In this document: one piece after another, positions 35,061-45,042 of the stretch
Layout: the number at the start of each line of letters is the position of its first letter
Position numbering within the stretch: position 1 is the first letter of the stretch
Source of the DNA: Ignavibacterium sp.
GTDB lineage: Bacteria > Bacteroidota > Ignavibacteria > Ignavibacteriales > Ignavibacteriaceae
DNA: 64,000 bases
Direction: 5' to 3'
Assembly (NCBI RefSeq): GCF_025998815.1
Contig: NZ_AP026678.1
Coordinates: forward strand, 1,984,001-2,048,000
Made by a program: the position numbers and the translations under genes
The notes under the pieces: model-generated
The model's input: the letters and a program-made list of their open reading frames with translations, nothing else
What the model was told of the DNA's origin: nothing
Databases searched by the model: none

Positions 35061-35969
35061 TCAGAAACCAAGCTTTATCTTAATTTTATCAAGCAAAGAA
35101 AGGTAGTGAATTTCTTGAAAAGTGATTTTATCAAAACTTTGCGAAATAATTTTTTTATCCGGATGGACTATGTTATTAATTTCTTCTACCGGAATGTCCG
35201 CCAATTTAGAATTTTTATTTACAGTGTGTGTTGCATCATCCCGGAATCCAATGTTTGTAGCAAGATTTTTTACTGGTGTGATACAGAGAGCTTTATTTTT
35301 CCAAATTGTATAAAGCCATTGATAGTCCCAGGTATCCACCTGATTGTTATAAACAAGTTCAAATTTTCTTAGCCAATATTTTTTTTCTCTCCTATCCTTT
35401 AAAATTGAGTCTATTGAATTATTTGATTTATATTCCGGAAAGTCAGGTATCTGAGCATTAAATAATTTCCAAGCACGACGCCAGGTAGCCCAACCCCAAA
35501 TGTGAGGATAAATTGAGAAGTAATAACTGAATGGAATGTCTATTCTTTCACTAAAAAAATTATTTCCGCTTATGTGCATTATATCAGAATCATCCTTATA
35601 GTATGCAAGTAAAGATGAACAAAAATCAAAAAATGATTTAGCTGGAACAACATCATCTTCAAGAATAATTCCCTGATCTTCATTTTCAAAAAACCATGTT
35701 ATTGCATTACTAACAGCTTTTTTACATCCAAGGTTTTCATCATTGAAAAGTTTTTTGACATCACATTCCCAATCAACCTGATTAATAATTTCTCTTGTAA
35801 GTTTACACTTTTCGGCTTCCCCATCTTTATTCTTTCTCGGACCATCTGCTGAAATGTATAATTTCTTAGGTTTTAATTGTTTTAATTTATTGAATACAAT
35901 TTGAGTCGTATCAGGTCTGTTGAAAATTATGAAAAGAATTGGAGTTGAAAACTGGCTTTCTGATTTCAT
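35061..35969 (-). CDS. GT-A fold sugar-nucleotide transferase (HlpA-like)
   Basis: 302 aa. PILFIIFNRPDTTQIVFNKLKQLKPKKLYISADGPR is the family opening (positions 9-45). The metal-binding acidic motif is GIILEDDVVP near residue 99, and HIWGWATWRRAWKLF near 155 matches a conserved acceptor-domain block. No TM segment is present. Its start overlaps the FkbM gene by four bases, so it is the distal member of the leftward polysaccharide operon. The exact reaction is unknown. Confidence 0.83.
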   Translation of the reverse strand: MKSESQFSTPILFIIFNRPDTTQIVFNKLKQLKPKKLYISADGPRKNKDGEAEKCKLTREIINQVDWECDVKKLFNDENLGCKKAVSNAITWFFENEDQGIILEDDVVPAKSFFDFCSSLLAYYKDDSDIMHISGNNFFSERIDIPFSYYFSIYPHIWGWATWRRAWKLFNAQIPDFPEYKSNNSIDSILKDRREKKYWLRKFELVYNNQVDTWDYQWLYTIWKNKALCITPVKNLATNIGFRDDATHTVNKNSKLADIPVEEINNIVHPDKKIISQSFDKITFQEIHYLSLLDKIKIKLGF

Positions 35970-36673
35970 ACTACACGATTCTTAAAAATTAATGTGCTTG
36001 GTGTTTTCGCAAAGAGCTGATAATTTTTCTCAACCAGAAAGTTGAAAACTCTGGATTTTTGCGGATTTGCAAAATCAAATTCTGCGTCTTCGCAAAGTAT
36101 TACCGAAGGTTTATATTTTTCCCAATCATTCGATTTCAGTACTGAAAGGTCAAATCCTTCAGTATCGATTGATAAAAAATCTATCTTCTGTTTAGAATCA
36201 AGATATTTGTTAAGTATATCTGATAAACGAATTGTATCTAATGTAACCTCTTTTATAATCTTATACTTAGTTTCATTAGATCTTTGAATACTTAAATCTT
36301 TATCAAAACTGTTTAACGCAGGTTCATCAAAAATAAAATAAGTTAACTTTGTAGGAACATCTGAAATAGCTGCTTCAATGTTGATATCATATTTTCTCAT
36401 TTTATCAAATAATTTTTTACTCCCGGGTCTGGGTTCAATATTTATTCCTCTCCAACCCATTTTGTAGAACAAATATGTATTTGAAAATCTCTTAGGATGA
36501 TGTGCTCCGACATCAACATAAAATCCTTTATCCTTTTCTTCAAAAATTCTACGGAGAATTAAGTCTTCCCCTTCTTGCGAATAAGATAAATTTCTATAAC
36601 CAGAAATAGATTCATTATATAAATCAATCATTTGTCTGTAAATTTTTTCTGGTAGTAAATTTTTAAGCTCCAT
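35966..36673 (-). CDS. FkbM-family methyltransferase
   Basis: A 235-aa SAM-dependent O-methyltransferase of the FkbM type. The SAM loop is FYVDVGAHHPKRFSNTYLFY and motif II is GINIEPRPG. IDFLSIDTEGFDLSVLKS with its acidic SAM/metal site is diagnostic of the family. The preceding YSQEGEDLILRRIFEEK is the usual N-terminal helix. It overlaps the flippase gene by 11 bases and the next GT by 4 bases. It probably methylates a sugar hydroxyl in the surface polysaccharide. Confidence 0.9.
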   Translation of the reverse strand: MELKNLLPEKIYRQMIDLYNESISGYRNLSYSQEGEDLILRRIFEEKDKGFYVDVGAHHPKRFSNTYLFYKMGWRGINIEPRPGSKKLFDKMRKYDINIEAAISDVPTKLTYFIFDEPALNSFDKDLSIQRSNETKYKIIKEVTLDTIRLSDILNKYLDSKQKIDFLSIDTEGFDLSVLKSNDWEKYKPSVILCEDAEFDFANPQKSRVFNFLVEKNYQLFAKTPSTLIFKNRVV

Positions 36674-38009
36674 TTTTTACAAGGTAATTTTTTAGAAATT
36701 TGAATGAGTTAATCATAAGAACAGATTTAAACATCATAAAAAATTGATGCCTTGATTTTTTATCAAAATAGATTGAAAAAACTGCAACTGAATACGATAC
36801 CAATGTTGCAATTGCTGCTCCGTTTATTCCGTACAATGGAATTAAAAACCAGTTCATAATTACATTTACAATCATTCCTATCAAAGTTCTATAAAAAGAA
36901 AGTTTTGTCAAATTTTCGCTAATAAGATATTGACTGCTTGCAACTCCAAGAAATGTTGCTACTCCTGCCCAAATATAAATAGTCAATACCGTAGCTGCAG
37001 GTTTGTATGCCGGACCAAATAAAATATGAATAATAAAATCTGATAAAAGTGTAACGGGAATTGCTATAGCAATCGAAATTGCAGCCAGAAAATCATAGAG
37101 TTTTTGCAAACGACTTAAATAAAGTTTTTCACTTGTTTGTTTTGCATTTACAATTGCGGGAAACACTGATGTACTTATTGCCATAGGAACAAAATACCAG
37201 GCTTCACAAAGTTTTACTGCCGCAGCATAATATCCAACATCTTTTGCCGACATGAAATTTTTAATCATTACCTGATCAATCTTCATATAGATAGCAATTA
37301 CAACTCCTGAAAGAACTAATGGCCAGGAATCTTTAAATAATTCAATGGCTGCTGTTTTCGCAAATCTCCATTTGGCAAAAGAAAATTTATTCTTTTTATA
37401 AACAAAGTAATAACCTATTGCAAGGAAGACTGATTCGAGTGTTTGAACAATTGCGAAATAAAGCAATGGTTGATTAAAAACTACTAGTAATACTTTTAAG
37501 ACCGCAGAAATGAAAAAAGAGCTTGACTGAGCAATAACATTATACTTTGCTTCAACTCTTGATTGAAAAAATTGTTCGACAACTCCCAATGACTGAAAAA
37601 TTGTTGCCGAAGAAATAATCACAATCAACATAAGGTTGAAAGATGATTCGTTGGCAAGGAAAGCAGTTAATGAGACGAGTGTAATGGTAACGAAGGAACC
37701 AATTAATCTTAACCTGAAAACTGTACCAAGTATTTCATCTCTTCGTTCTGGTGATTTGACTAATTCGCGAACAACAATGCTATCCATACCAAGGTTTGCA
37801 AATGAAGTAAATAAACCAGCAAAGCTTATCGCATAGTTGAGAAGTCCGAACTCACCGGGACCAAGATATCGTGCCACATAAATTCCGACAAAAAATGCAA
37901 TTAAAGTTCTGAAAATTTTTTCTGCAAACATCCAGCTGGTGTTTGCAAAATATCTTTTAAAAGTTTCAGAACCGAAGTTAATCCTGGTATTTATATTATT
38001 ATCGCTCAA
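36663..38009 (-). CDS. Polysaccharide flippase (Wzx-like, MATE/MVF superfamily)
   Basis: A 448-aa polytopic protein with about 12-14 TM helices. The N-terminus SWMFAEKIFRTLIAFFVGIYVARYLGPGEFGLLNYA is the standard opening of oligosaccharide flippases, with the conserved RYLGPxxFG. KDVGYYAAAVKLCEAWYF is the conserved mid-protein block. It would move lipid-linked oligosaccharide to the periplasmic face. It sits 25 bases after mntA and overlaps the FkbM gene, so it belongs to the leftward surface-polymer operon. Confidence 0.93.
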   Translation of the reverse strand: MSDNNINTRINFGSETFKRYFANTSWMFAEKIFRTLIAFFVGIYVARYLGPGEFGLLNYAISFAGLFTSFANLGMDSIVVRELVKSPERRDEILGTVFRLRLIGSFVTITLVSLTAFLANESSFNLMLIVIISSATIFQSLGVVEQFFQSRVEAKYNVIAQSSSFFISAVLKVLLVVFNQPLLYFAIVQTLESVFLAIGYYFVYKKNKFSFAKWRFAKTAAIELFKDSWPLVLSGVVIAIYMKIDQVMIKNFMSAKDVGYYAAAVKLCEAWYFVPMAISTSVFPAIVNAKQTSEKLYLSRLQKLYDFLAAISIAIAIPVTLLSDFIIHILFGPAYKPAATVLTIYIWAGVATFLGVASSQYLISENLTKLSFYRTLIGMIVNVIMNWFLIPLYGINGAAIATLVSYSVAVFSIYFDKKSRHQFFMMFKSVLMINSFKFLKNYLVKNGA

Positions 38010-38034
38010 TGAAAAATTATTTAAAATTTTAATT

Positions 38035-38355
38035 CTATATATCTGCAGACTTTGTTAATTGATTGATCAGTATTTTGGTTTGTTCGATTTCTTTGTAAAA
38101 AAGATCATCAAGAGGTTCATTAAGATTGATTATATCAAACTCAAGCTCAGGAAATTTTTCTTCCATTTTAAAGAGGAATAAATTTTTCTTATTCTCAAAA
38201 TCAATTTTTGATAGATTAGATTTGATGGCCAAATCAACATCTCCTCCCTTTTTTATTTTATCAGTCTGACTACCAAAAAGATAAAATTCAGAATCGGGAA
38301 AATTCTTTGTCAATTCATCTAAGATTTCCACAAGAATTTTTTTTGACAATCTCAT
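38035..38355 (-). CDS. mntA: MntA-like minimal nucleotidyltransferase antitoxin
   Basis: A 106-aa MNT-fold protein. The catalytic motif is FGSQTDKIKKGGDVDLAI: Gly-Ser, nine residues, then Asp-x-Asp, the GSX9DXD signature. A third acidic residue fits ELEFDIINL. Known MntA antitoxins neutralise HepT by adding AMP to a Tyr in the HepT motif. The start overlaps the HepT-like gene by four bases, giving the standard toxin-first coupled pair. It is embedded in the polysaccharide operon. The function is inferred from family and pairing. Confidence 0.85.
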   Translation of the reverse strand: MRLSKKILVEILDELTKNFPDSEFYLFGSQTDKIKKGGDVDLAIKSNLSKIDFENKKNLFLFKMEEKFPELEFDIINLNEPLDDLFYKEIEQTKILINQLTKSADI

Positions 38356-38828
38356 TTTAACAGCTTTTCAGAATAATTTTTAACATTCTGAAAGTATTTA
38401 GAAATCTTCGAATAACTATTTACACAAAATTCCAAATCATTCAATGCCTCAACTAGCTCATCAGGATATTCATGTTCCAGTTCATTTCTGATTTGTCTGA
38501 GTTCTATCCAATCACTTATTGAATCTATTATTCCTTCTTTCTCTGCATTAGAAATGACTTCACTCATTTTTGTTGATGGAAAACCAGCTAGTTCGAAAAC
38601 AAGTGGAAATATTTTTGCTCCAAGAAAATCCTGGAGAGAAGAAAATCTTTTTAAGTAAGCATCCAGCAAAGCTTTTTCAGTTACACTTAGGTTATTGAAG
38701 ATATCGACAGCAAAAATATTTTTTGAAGTCAAAATTTGGTCGATTGAATTCTTATAATCGGTTAATGCTTCAAAATGCTTTTCTGCTTTTTGAAATCTTC
38801 TTATAAGAATTAACTTAAGATTTTTCAT
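38352..38828 (-). CDS. hepT: HepT-like HEPN toxin
   Basis: A 158-aa helical HEPN protein. The catalytic and AMPylation motif RX4HXY is intact as RNELEHEY near residue 135. It is preceded by ISDWIELRQI, as in the HepT helix pair. It is somewhat longer than typical HepT (about 110-145 aa) at the N-terminus. Characterised homologues are RNases. The MntA-like gene overlaps its stop codon; the YfhO-like gene ends five bases upstream, so the pair may be read through from that operon. Confidence 0.85.
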   Translation of the reverse strand: MKNLKLILIRRFQKAEKHFEALTDYKNSIDQILTSKNIFAVDIFNNLSVTEKALLDAYLKRFSSLQDFLGAKIFPLVFELAGFPSTKMSEVISNAEKEGIIDSISDWIELRQIRNELEHEYPDELVEALNDLEFCVNSYSKISKYFQNVKNYSEKLLK

Positions 38829-38833
38829 TTGTA

Positions 38834-41380
38834 TTATTTTTCTTTTTTAATCTTTGTGAAATATTCTTTACCAATTAAAATAAACAATCCCAAAATCACA
38901 AGAGAGCTTAATACTAATGCTATGTTTCTGGAAATGAAAAAGCTTTCAGGTGCGTATTCAATCTTTAGTTTATTCTTACCTTTAGGAACCACAATCCCAA
39001 GATAACCGTGATTTGCTTTATAGACTTCTGTTTTTGTTCCGTTTATGTAAGCTTTCCAACCAGGATGATAACTATTACCAATGAAAATAAAATTGTTTCC
39101 CGAAGCATTAACTTCTGCTTCTATTAAAGCTTCATCATATTTTAATAATTTTATTGATGCAGTCGAATCAATCGCATCAACACTCAAATTTTCATTTTCA
39201 ACAATTGCAACCTTAGTCGGATCTAGTTCCCCGGACTTTATTTTGTTCAGATATTCAAGGGCAGATAGCTTGTCAATTTTATTTATGAAAAACATTCGTG
39301 GCAAATAATTTTCATTCAACATTACAACTGTATTTGCTGAATTATATACCGGTTTTAATCCGGGCAATCCAATTGGCTGATTAGCAATTATATATTTAAC
39401 ATTAAGCATATTCCACAAAGCAGGATTAGCTGGTCCAACAACATCCATATAGTCCTGATATGCTCTTGGTTTGATACCAGAGTAACCATAAAAATCTTCG
39501 ATTAAAAAATATGCGTGAAAATTTGCGTTGTTACTGAATGAACCAATTGAACCATCTTGCTTTAAATTGAAAATTCTGAAAGGTTCTTTTTCATTCTGCT
39601 GTTCGATAAAAGAAATATAATCTGGTTTTGTAAACAAACTTTTTATATCAGGATTATCAGTGTACTTGGCTCCTCTTGAATCAATTCGCCATAAATCAAC
39701 TATTGTAAGAATGATAAAAACTCCCACCAAAACATCAGCACTAAATTTTTTATTTATGTAGAGGTAGATACTCCAGACACCTATTGCAATGAACAAAAAT
39801 GCAAAGGTCAAATCAGTTGTAAACATTTGCGCAGTGTAATCAGCTAAAACCTGATATTGCTGTGCAAGCTGAGGTTTGCTTTGCTGAATTGATGCAGCAT
39901 AATCATTAACTCTACCAATAAACCAGTTTGATATAGGAGCATTCAATAGAAGAACAAGAATAAAAATTCCGGATACTGCGAGTGAAATATTACGGATGAT
40001 GGTTTTTATCTTTTCATTTTTCTCCTCGCGGAGTGAAATTAATTTCATAAGTCCCAATCCGGCTAAAACCGGCATACTCAACTGAACAAGCACAAGTATC
40101 ATCGAAGGCACACGAAACTTGTTGAAGTATGGGAAGTAATAAAACATCAAATCGAAAAGCAAAGGGAAGTTTTTTCCAAATGAAATAAGAAGCGAGATTA
40201 ATGTTAATATTGTTAGAAACTGAACGAAAGGATCTTTTCTGAGAGCAATCATTGCATACAAACCAAGAAGAAAAACTAATACACCCATATACATTGCAAC
40301 ATCAACAAAAAGCATTTGACCGAAATAAGTATTTACCTCAACTTCCTGATTATTGGTTAGTGGACCTTTATACTTAGAATTTCCAAATCCATAATAAGAG
40401 GGGACAAAAAATGTAAGAACTTCTTCAGGTGAAAATGACCATTCTGTGTGATAGTTGTAATAATCAGATTCACTTTTTTCTGTTTTAGGAGCTTCTTTTT
40501 CAAGAAGACTTTCAGTCCCACGGGTTGAATATGGAGTATATTCAAAAACCTGGGTTAGATTGTCGGATTGAATTGTAACCGCTATTATTCCAGCAAAGAA
40601 AAACACAAAAGCAGATTTCAGAATTTGAGTTCTGAGATGACCATCCTTTTTCTTTAATGAGTATATAAAGAAATAAAGAAAATAGATTCCTATTGCGAAC
40701 AAAGTATAAAAGATAATCTGCACATGCCAACCAAGTAAAAACATATTCAAGATTATTACAAGTAAAAAGAAGTCTCTAACCTTAATTTCTCTTTGAAACT
40801 TATAAAGAATAAGAAAGATAACCGGATAAAAAGCCAATGAAGTTAATTTTGTAACATGACCGATGTAAAGAAATACTATTAAACCGGTGCTGAAGGAAGT
40901 TGCAATTCCTACAAAGAGACTAAGTAAGGTATTCTTTGTTTTGTTGTAAAAAAAGAAAAAACTCGTATATGCTAGTATGATTAAATAAAGTGTCCAGCGA
41001 ACATAATCATTACTAAAGGGAAGCATAAAAATTTTATGGACCATTTCGAGCGATAACCAAATCAAATTAAACCATTTGAAACCTGTGGCAAGTGCATAAG
41101 CTGGCATTCCTGTAAAAATATAAGGATTCCATAAAGTATAACCATCTCTATCTTTTTCAAGGTATGATTTCATGCTTTCAATAACAACAATATCACCAGA
41201 TTGAAAAGTCTTATTTCCAAAGTAAAGTGGATTCAGAAAAATCAGAAAAAGAATAAGTATTACTAATAAAACTATCCAAGGGTGATGTTTCTGCGGGATA
41301 ATTTCGTTCAGATTAAATTTTGCCAAAAAACTTTCTGATTGAGATTTAGTTTCTCTGGTGGATTTTTTTTGTTTGGTCAT
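38834..41380 (-). CDS. YfhO-like polytopic membrane protein
   Basis: 848 aa, with a basic cytosolic N-terminus (TKQKKSTRETKSQSES), about 12 TM helices between residues 33 and 560 and a large periplasmic domain, then a final TM (IALVLSSLVILGLFILIG) and a lysine tail. Family blocks are the lumenal SGDIVVIESMKSYL with WNPYIFTGMPAYA and, in the C-terminal domain, NVKYIIANQPI and SYHPGWKAYINGTKTEVYKANHGYLGI. YfhO relatives are GT-C-like and help decorate lipoteichoic or other polymers in Firmicutes. Here a glycosyl-transfer role in surface polymer is inferred. The gene precedes HepT by five bases. Confidence 0.88.
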   Translation of the reverse strand: MTKQKKSTRETKSQSESFLAKFNLNEIIPQKHHPWIVLLVILILFLIFLNPLYFGNKTFQSGDIVVIESMKSYLEKDRDGYTLWNPYIFTGMPAYALATGFKWFNLIWLSLEMVHKIFMLPFSNDYVRWTLYLIILAYTSFFFFYNKTKNTLLSLFVGIATSFSTGLIVFLYIGHVTKLTSLAFYPVIFLILYKFQREIKVRDFFLLVIILNMFLLGWHVQIIFYTLFAIGIYFLYFFIYSLKKKDGHLRTQILKSAFVFFFAGIIAVTIQSDNLTQVFEYTPYSTRGTESLLEKEAPKTEKSESDYYNYHTEWSFSPEEVLTFFVPSYYGFGNSKYKGPLTNNQEVEVNTYFGQMLFVDVAMYMGVLVFLLGLYAMIALRKDPFVQFLTILTLISLLISFGKNFPLLFDLMFYYFPYFNKFRVPSMILVLVQLSMPVLAGLGLMKLISLREEKNEKIKTIIRNISLAVSGIFILVLLLNAPISNWFIGRVNDYAASIQQSKPQLAQQYQVLADYTAQMFTTDLTFAFLFIAIGVWSIYLYINKKFSADVLVGVFIILTIVDLWRIDSRGAKYTDNPDIKSLFTKPDYISFIEQQNEKEPFRIFNLKQDGSIGSFSNNANFHAYFLIEDFYGYSGIKPRAYQDYMDVVGPANPALWNMLNVKYIIANQPIGLPGLKPVYNSANTVVMLNENYLPRMFFINKIDKLSALEYLNKIKSGELDPTKVAIVENENLSVDAIDSTASIKLLKYDEALIEAEVNASGNNFIFIGNSYHPGWKAYINGTKTEVYKANHGYLGIVVPKGKNKLKIEYAPESFFISRNIALVLSSLVILGLFILIGKEYFTKIKKEK

Positions 41381-41397
41381 CTAAACTCCGTGATTAT

Positions 41398-42207
41398 TTA
41401 TTTCTTTGCGATAAAATTAATTCCCGAGCCAAGTTTATTCTGGTTTGTGAAATCTAAATACATCATTATAAGTGTGAACGGGAAAGTAATTAAATAGTAA
41501 AAAGGAAGCACGATAAAAAATAACTTACTTAAGTTTAATAAAATCATCGGATATTTTATTCCCAATCGCCACGCTTTATCTCCCCAAAAGCCATAAGTGT
41601 ATCTGGATTTATATGTACTGAAACCTATCGGATGAAGTTTTGATTCCAACTCTTCTTTTGAATATCCAACTCTTGCATGTTCGCCAATAAAGCTTTCTTC
41701 ATCTTCTTCGTGAACATCGCTCCCACCAAAAATTGAAGGGGTATTTATCAGCAAGTAACCATTCTCATTCAATGCAGTATAAAAGTTCTTAAATACTTTT
41801 ACATCGTCGGGAATATGTTCCATTACATCAACACAAACTATTAAATCAAATTCATTTTTATAATTAATCTTAGTAAGGTTTTCAATTCCGAATTCAACAT
41901 TTTCAACTTTTCTTTGTTTAAAAAATTCTTTGCAATCAATAATCCAATCTTCTTTTATATCCACAGCTTTAATTTCACAAGGCGAGAGATGTTTTGCCAT
42001 AAAGTATGCATATTGCCCATATCCTGTTCCGGCATCAAGTATTTTTATTTTCTTATCTCTAAAATTTTTTCGTAATTGTTTTAACTCTCTTCTCACATAC
42101 CAGGAGCGCAGAAACATCAGGTCAAGAATTTTATAAAAAACTACTCTTAAAAAAGGAATCTTTCTGATTACAGATGCAAATACATTTTTGATAGGATCGT
42201 AGTGCAT
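41398..42207 (-). CDS. SAM-dependent methyltransferase with C-terminal membrane segment
   Basis: 269 aa. SAM motif I is KILDAGTGYGQYAYFMA, motif II IKAVDIKEDWI, and the post-II segment FDLIVCVDVMEHIPDD holds the usual catalytic-site Asp/Glu-His. The C-terminal third has hydrophobic stretches MILLNLSKLFFIVLPFYYLITFPFTLIMMYL that probably bind the membrane. That places the substrate at a lipid-linked intermediate. It lies 23 bases after the GT2 gene and 17 bases before YfhO, in the same operon. Confidence 0.88.
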   Translation of the reverse strand: MHYDPIKNVFASVIRKIPFLRVVFYKILDLMFLRSWYVRRELKQLRKNFRDKKIKILDAGTGYGQYAYFMAKHLSPCEIKAVDIKEDWIIDCKEFFKQRKVENVEFGIENLTKINYKNEFDLIVCVDVMEHIPDDVKVFKNFYTALNENGYLLINTPSIFGGSDVHEEDEESFIGEHARVGYSKEELESKLHPIGFSTYKSRYTYGFWGDKAWRLGIKYPMILLNLSKLFFIVLPFYYLITFPFTLIMMYLDFTNQNKLGSGINFIAKK

Positions 42208-42230
42208 TTCAGGCAGGAAAATAATTTTGA

Positions 42231-43316
42231 TTAAACATTTTGGTCTTTGATTATATATTCTCTTTCGCTCTCAGTGTTGTGGACAATCATCTCGCCAAGC
42301 AATCCAACTGAAAAGAACTGAACGCCAACAATAATCATAAGCATTCCAAGGAACAACATTGGACGATTACTCAATGGTTTACCACTAATCCATTCAATAG
42401 TTAAATAAGCATTAACAATAAAACCAATCAGAAAAGAAAGCGCACCGAAAAATCCGAAGAAATGCATTGGCCTTTTAATGTATCTGGTTGCAAACATAAC
42501 TGTTATCAGGTCAATAAACCCTTTAAAGAATCTTGAAATACCAAACTTAGTTTTGCCGTATCTTCTTGGATGGTGTTTTACCGGAATTTCTGTTACTGAA
42601 AAGCCCTGCCAGTTTGCTAGTACAGGCATATATCTGTGAAGCTCACCATAAACTCTGATATTCTCAACAACTTCTTTACGATATGCTTTTAATCCACAAT
42701 TGAAATCATGAATTTTAATTCCGCTCATCAATCTTGTGACAAAATTGAAAAATCTGGAAGAGTATTTTTTAATAAACGGATCAAACCTTTGTTTCTTCCA
42801 ACCGGAACACAAATCAAATCCTTCATCTAATTTTTTAAGAAGGTTTGGTATCTCGTGCGGATCATCCTGTAAATCAGCATCAAGAGTAATCACTGCATCC
42901 CCGCTGGCAGCTTTAAAACCAATTTGAAGTGCAGCTGATTTTCCATAATTTTTTCTGAAGCTGATATATTTAAATCTCTTATCTGTTCTTACAATTTCTT
43001 TAATAACATTTAAAGAATTATCCGTACTACCATCATCAACAAGAATTACTTCGTATTGGGTGTTAAGTGGTTTTAATGCTTTCCGAATCTCATTTGCCAA
43101 AGGAACAAGCGATTCTTCTTCATTAAAAAGTGGTATAACCAAAGATATTTTCTTAAATGAAGTTTTAGGTGCTCCTTCAGTCTGACCTTTCGAAGCCGCA
43201 GAGGTAAAAGTTTTTCTTGGGTAAAATCTCTTGCGACTTTTTCTCCAGGTTGATGAAGGTTTATTAGAACCTTCACCCTGTTGATTATCTGCCTTATTTT
43301 CGTTTTGTTCGTTCAA
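42231..43316 (-). CDS. Family 2 glycosyltransferase (GtrB/DPM-like)
   Basis: 361 aa. The GT2 core (about 56-270) has ISLVIPLFNEEESLVPL, ILVDDGSTDNS and VITLDADLQDDPHEIP with the DxD-type site, then FNCGLKAYRKEVV and RRYGKTKFGISRF. Two TM helices near the C-terminus (FFGFFGALSFLIGFIVNAYL, FLGMLMIIVGVQFFSVGLL) match polyprenyl-phosphate sugar transferases such as GtrB/ArnC. The 54-residue N-terminal extension is basic and Gln/Lys-rich, unusual for the family. The frame needs a TTG start at 43316, since no ATG occurs before the core. It heads the leftward operon. Confidence 0.9.
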   Translation of the reverse strand: MNEQNENKADNQQGEGSNKPSSTWRKSRKRFYPRKTFTSAASKGQTEGAPKTSFKKISLVIPLFNEEESLVPLANEIRKALKPLNTQYEVILVDDGSTDNSLNVIKEIVRTDKRFKYISFRKNYGKSAALQIGFKAASGDAVITLDADLQDDPHEIPNLLKKLDEGFDLCSGWKKQRFDPFIKKYSSRFFNFVTRLMSGIKIHDFNCGLKAYRKEVVENIRVYGELHRYMPVLANWQGFSVTEIPVKHHPRRYGKTKFGISRFFKGFIDLITVMFATRYIKRPMHFFGFFGALSFLIGFIVNAYLTIEWISGKPLSNRPMLFLGMLMIIVGVQFFSVGLLGEMIVHNTESEREYIIKDQNV

Positions 43317-43413
43317 GTCTAATTCTGTTTAATTTTTGTCCAAAATTAACCGAATAAGCGAATAAAAACAATTTAAATGAATTTTGAACTTGGAAATCAA
43401 ATTTGTGGTTTAT

Positions 43414-43453
43414 GTCAATGAATCTTGACAAATTTGTACAGATTAAGTAGCTT
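43414..43453 (+). promoter_or_regulatory. Putative suf operon promoter and operator
   Basis: A TTGACA-like -35 (43425-43430) and TAGCTT (43448-43453) are 17 bp apart, with the sufB ATG about 40 bases further. The -35 overlaps a perfect GTCAA-N6-TTGAC inverted repeat (43414-43429), a plausible site for the Rrf2 regulator encoded at the end of the operon. Inference only. Confidence 0.5.
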
Positions 43454-43492
43454 TGAAACACAATTAATAATGATTCCTTCTAAGGAGAAAAT

Positions 43493-44941
43493 ATGAGTAC
43501 AACAGAAACTCAAAAAATAGAAGAACTTGCCAATAAAGAATATAAATATGGATTTGTAACAGAAGTTGAGGAAGACCGACTTCCAAAAGGGCTGAATGAG
43601 GATATTATAAAACAGATTTCAGCTAAAAAAGAGGAACCCGAATGGATGACTGAATGGCGCCTGAAAGCTTTTCGACATTGGTTAACTATGGAAGAACCGA
43701 GATGGCCTAATGTGAAATATCCTCCGATTGATTATCAGGATATTTCATACTATTCAGCACCAAAGAAAAAACCTAAATACAATTCTTTGGATGAAGTTGA
43801 TCCTGCTATCCGTGAGACTTATAACAAACTCGGTATTCCTTTAGAAGAACAGATGATGCTGGCTGGCGTTGCAGTTGATGCGGTCTTTGACTCCGTTTCT
43901 GTTGCAACAACTTTCAAAGATAAGCTAAAAGAACTTGGAATTATTTTCTGCTCAATGTCCGAAGCAATAAAAGAACATCCTGAACTTGTTAAAAAATATT
44001 TAGGTAGTGTTGTTCCTTATACAGATAATTTCTATGCAACACTTAACTCAGCAGTATTCAGCGATGGTTCATTTGTTTATGTTCCAAAGGGAGTTCGTTG
44101 TCCGATGGAGCTTTCTACTTACTTCAGAATCAATGCATCTGAAACCGGACAGTTTGAAAGAACCTTGATAATTGCTGACGAAGGAGCTTATGTAAGTTAC
44201 CTTGAAGGTTGTACCGCTCCGATGAGGGATGAAAATCAATTGCACGCTGCAGTTGTTGAGTTGATTGCTCTTGATAATGCAACCATAAAATATTCAACGG
44301 TTCAGAATTGGTATCCTGGAGATAAAGAAGGTAAAGGTGGAATATATAATTTCGTTACGAAGCGAGGAGCTTGTCGTGGTGTTAATTCAAAAATTTCCTG
44401 GACACAAGTTGAAACCGGTTCTGCAATTACCTGGAAATATCCAAGCTGTATTCTTCAGGGAGATAACTCGATTGGTGAATTTTATTCGGTTGCTGTTACC
44501 AATAACTATCAGCAAGCTGATACCGGCACAAAGATGATTCATATTGGAAAGAACACCAAAAGCACAATTGTATCAAAGGGAATTTCTGCCGGAAGAAGTA
44601 ATAATAGTTATCGCGGATTGGTCAAGATTACAAAGAAGGCAGAAAATGCCAGAAACTTTTCACAATGTGATTCTCTTTTAATTGGTGATAAATGCGGAGC
44701 TCACACTTTCCCGTATTTAGAGATTAACAATTCTTCTGCTCAAGTCGAGCACGAAGCAACTACTTCAAAAATTGGTGAAGATCAGATATTCTATCTTAAT
44801 CAAAGAGGAATATCTACTGAAGATGCTGTTAATCTGATTGTGAATGGTTATGTAAAAGAAGTTCTTGCAGAGCTTCCAATGGAATTTGCAGTAGAAGCTC
44901 AGAAATTATTAAGCATAAGTTTAGAAGGTAGTGTAGGATAG
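43493..44941 (+). CDS. sufB: SUF Fe-S cluster assembly scaffold SufB
   Basis: 482 aa. SufB forms the BC2D scaffold on which Fe-S clusters are built. The N-terminal region (about 1-130) has [24 protein letters not shown]. The beta-helix core contains [30 protein letters not shown] with its conserved Cys, and [22 protein letters not shown] with conserved Cys and His. The C-terminus [16 protein letters not shown] is standard. The start ATG has AAGGAG. SufC follows after a 101-base gap that holds a small inverted repeat. Confidence 0.97.
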   Translation: MSTTETQKIEELANKEYKYGFVTEVEEDRLPKGLNEDIIKQISAKKEEPEWMTEWRLKAFRHWLTMEEPRWPNVKYPPIDYQDISYYSAPKKKPKYNSLDEVDPAIRETYNKLGIPLEEQMMLAGVAVDAVFDSVSVATTFKDKLKELGIIFCSMSEAIKEHPELVKKYLGSVVPYTDNFYATLNSAVFSDGSFVYVPKGVRCPMELSTYFRINASETGQFERTLIIADEGAYVSYLEGCTAPMRDENQLHAAVVELIALDNATIKYSTVQNWYPGDKEGKGGIYNFVTKRGACRGVNSKISWTQVETGSAITWKYPSCILQGDNSIGEFYSVAVTNNYQQADTGTKMIHIGKNTKSTIVSKGISAGRSNNSYRGLVKITKKAENARNFSQCDSLLIGDKCGAHTFPYLEINNSSAQVEHEATTSKIGEDQIFYLNQRGISTEDAVNLIVNGYVKEVLAELPMEFAVEAQKLLSISLEGSVG

Positions 44942-44949
44942 AGAGTGTT

Positions 44950-45005
44950 TTTCATCCCGAACTTGTTTCGGGATCTCTGGAAATAAATTATAAGCTGAAA
45001 CGAGT
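44950..45005. repeat. Two small inverted repeats between sufB and sufC
   Basis: CATCCCGAACTTGTTTCGGG around 44954-44973 forms one stem (CCCGAA with TTCGGG), and AAGCTGAAACGAGTTCAGCTT around 44992-45012 another. They resemble dispersed palindromes of the TCATCCCGA type. They may cause partial termination or act as an mRNA stability element. Confidence 0.55.
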
Positions 45006-45042
45006 TCAGCTTGACAAGTTTGAAAATAAATAAGGAGAAAAA

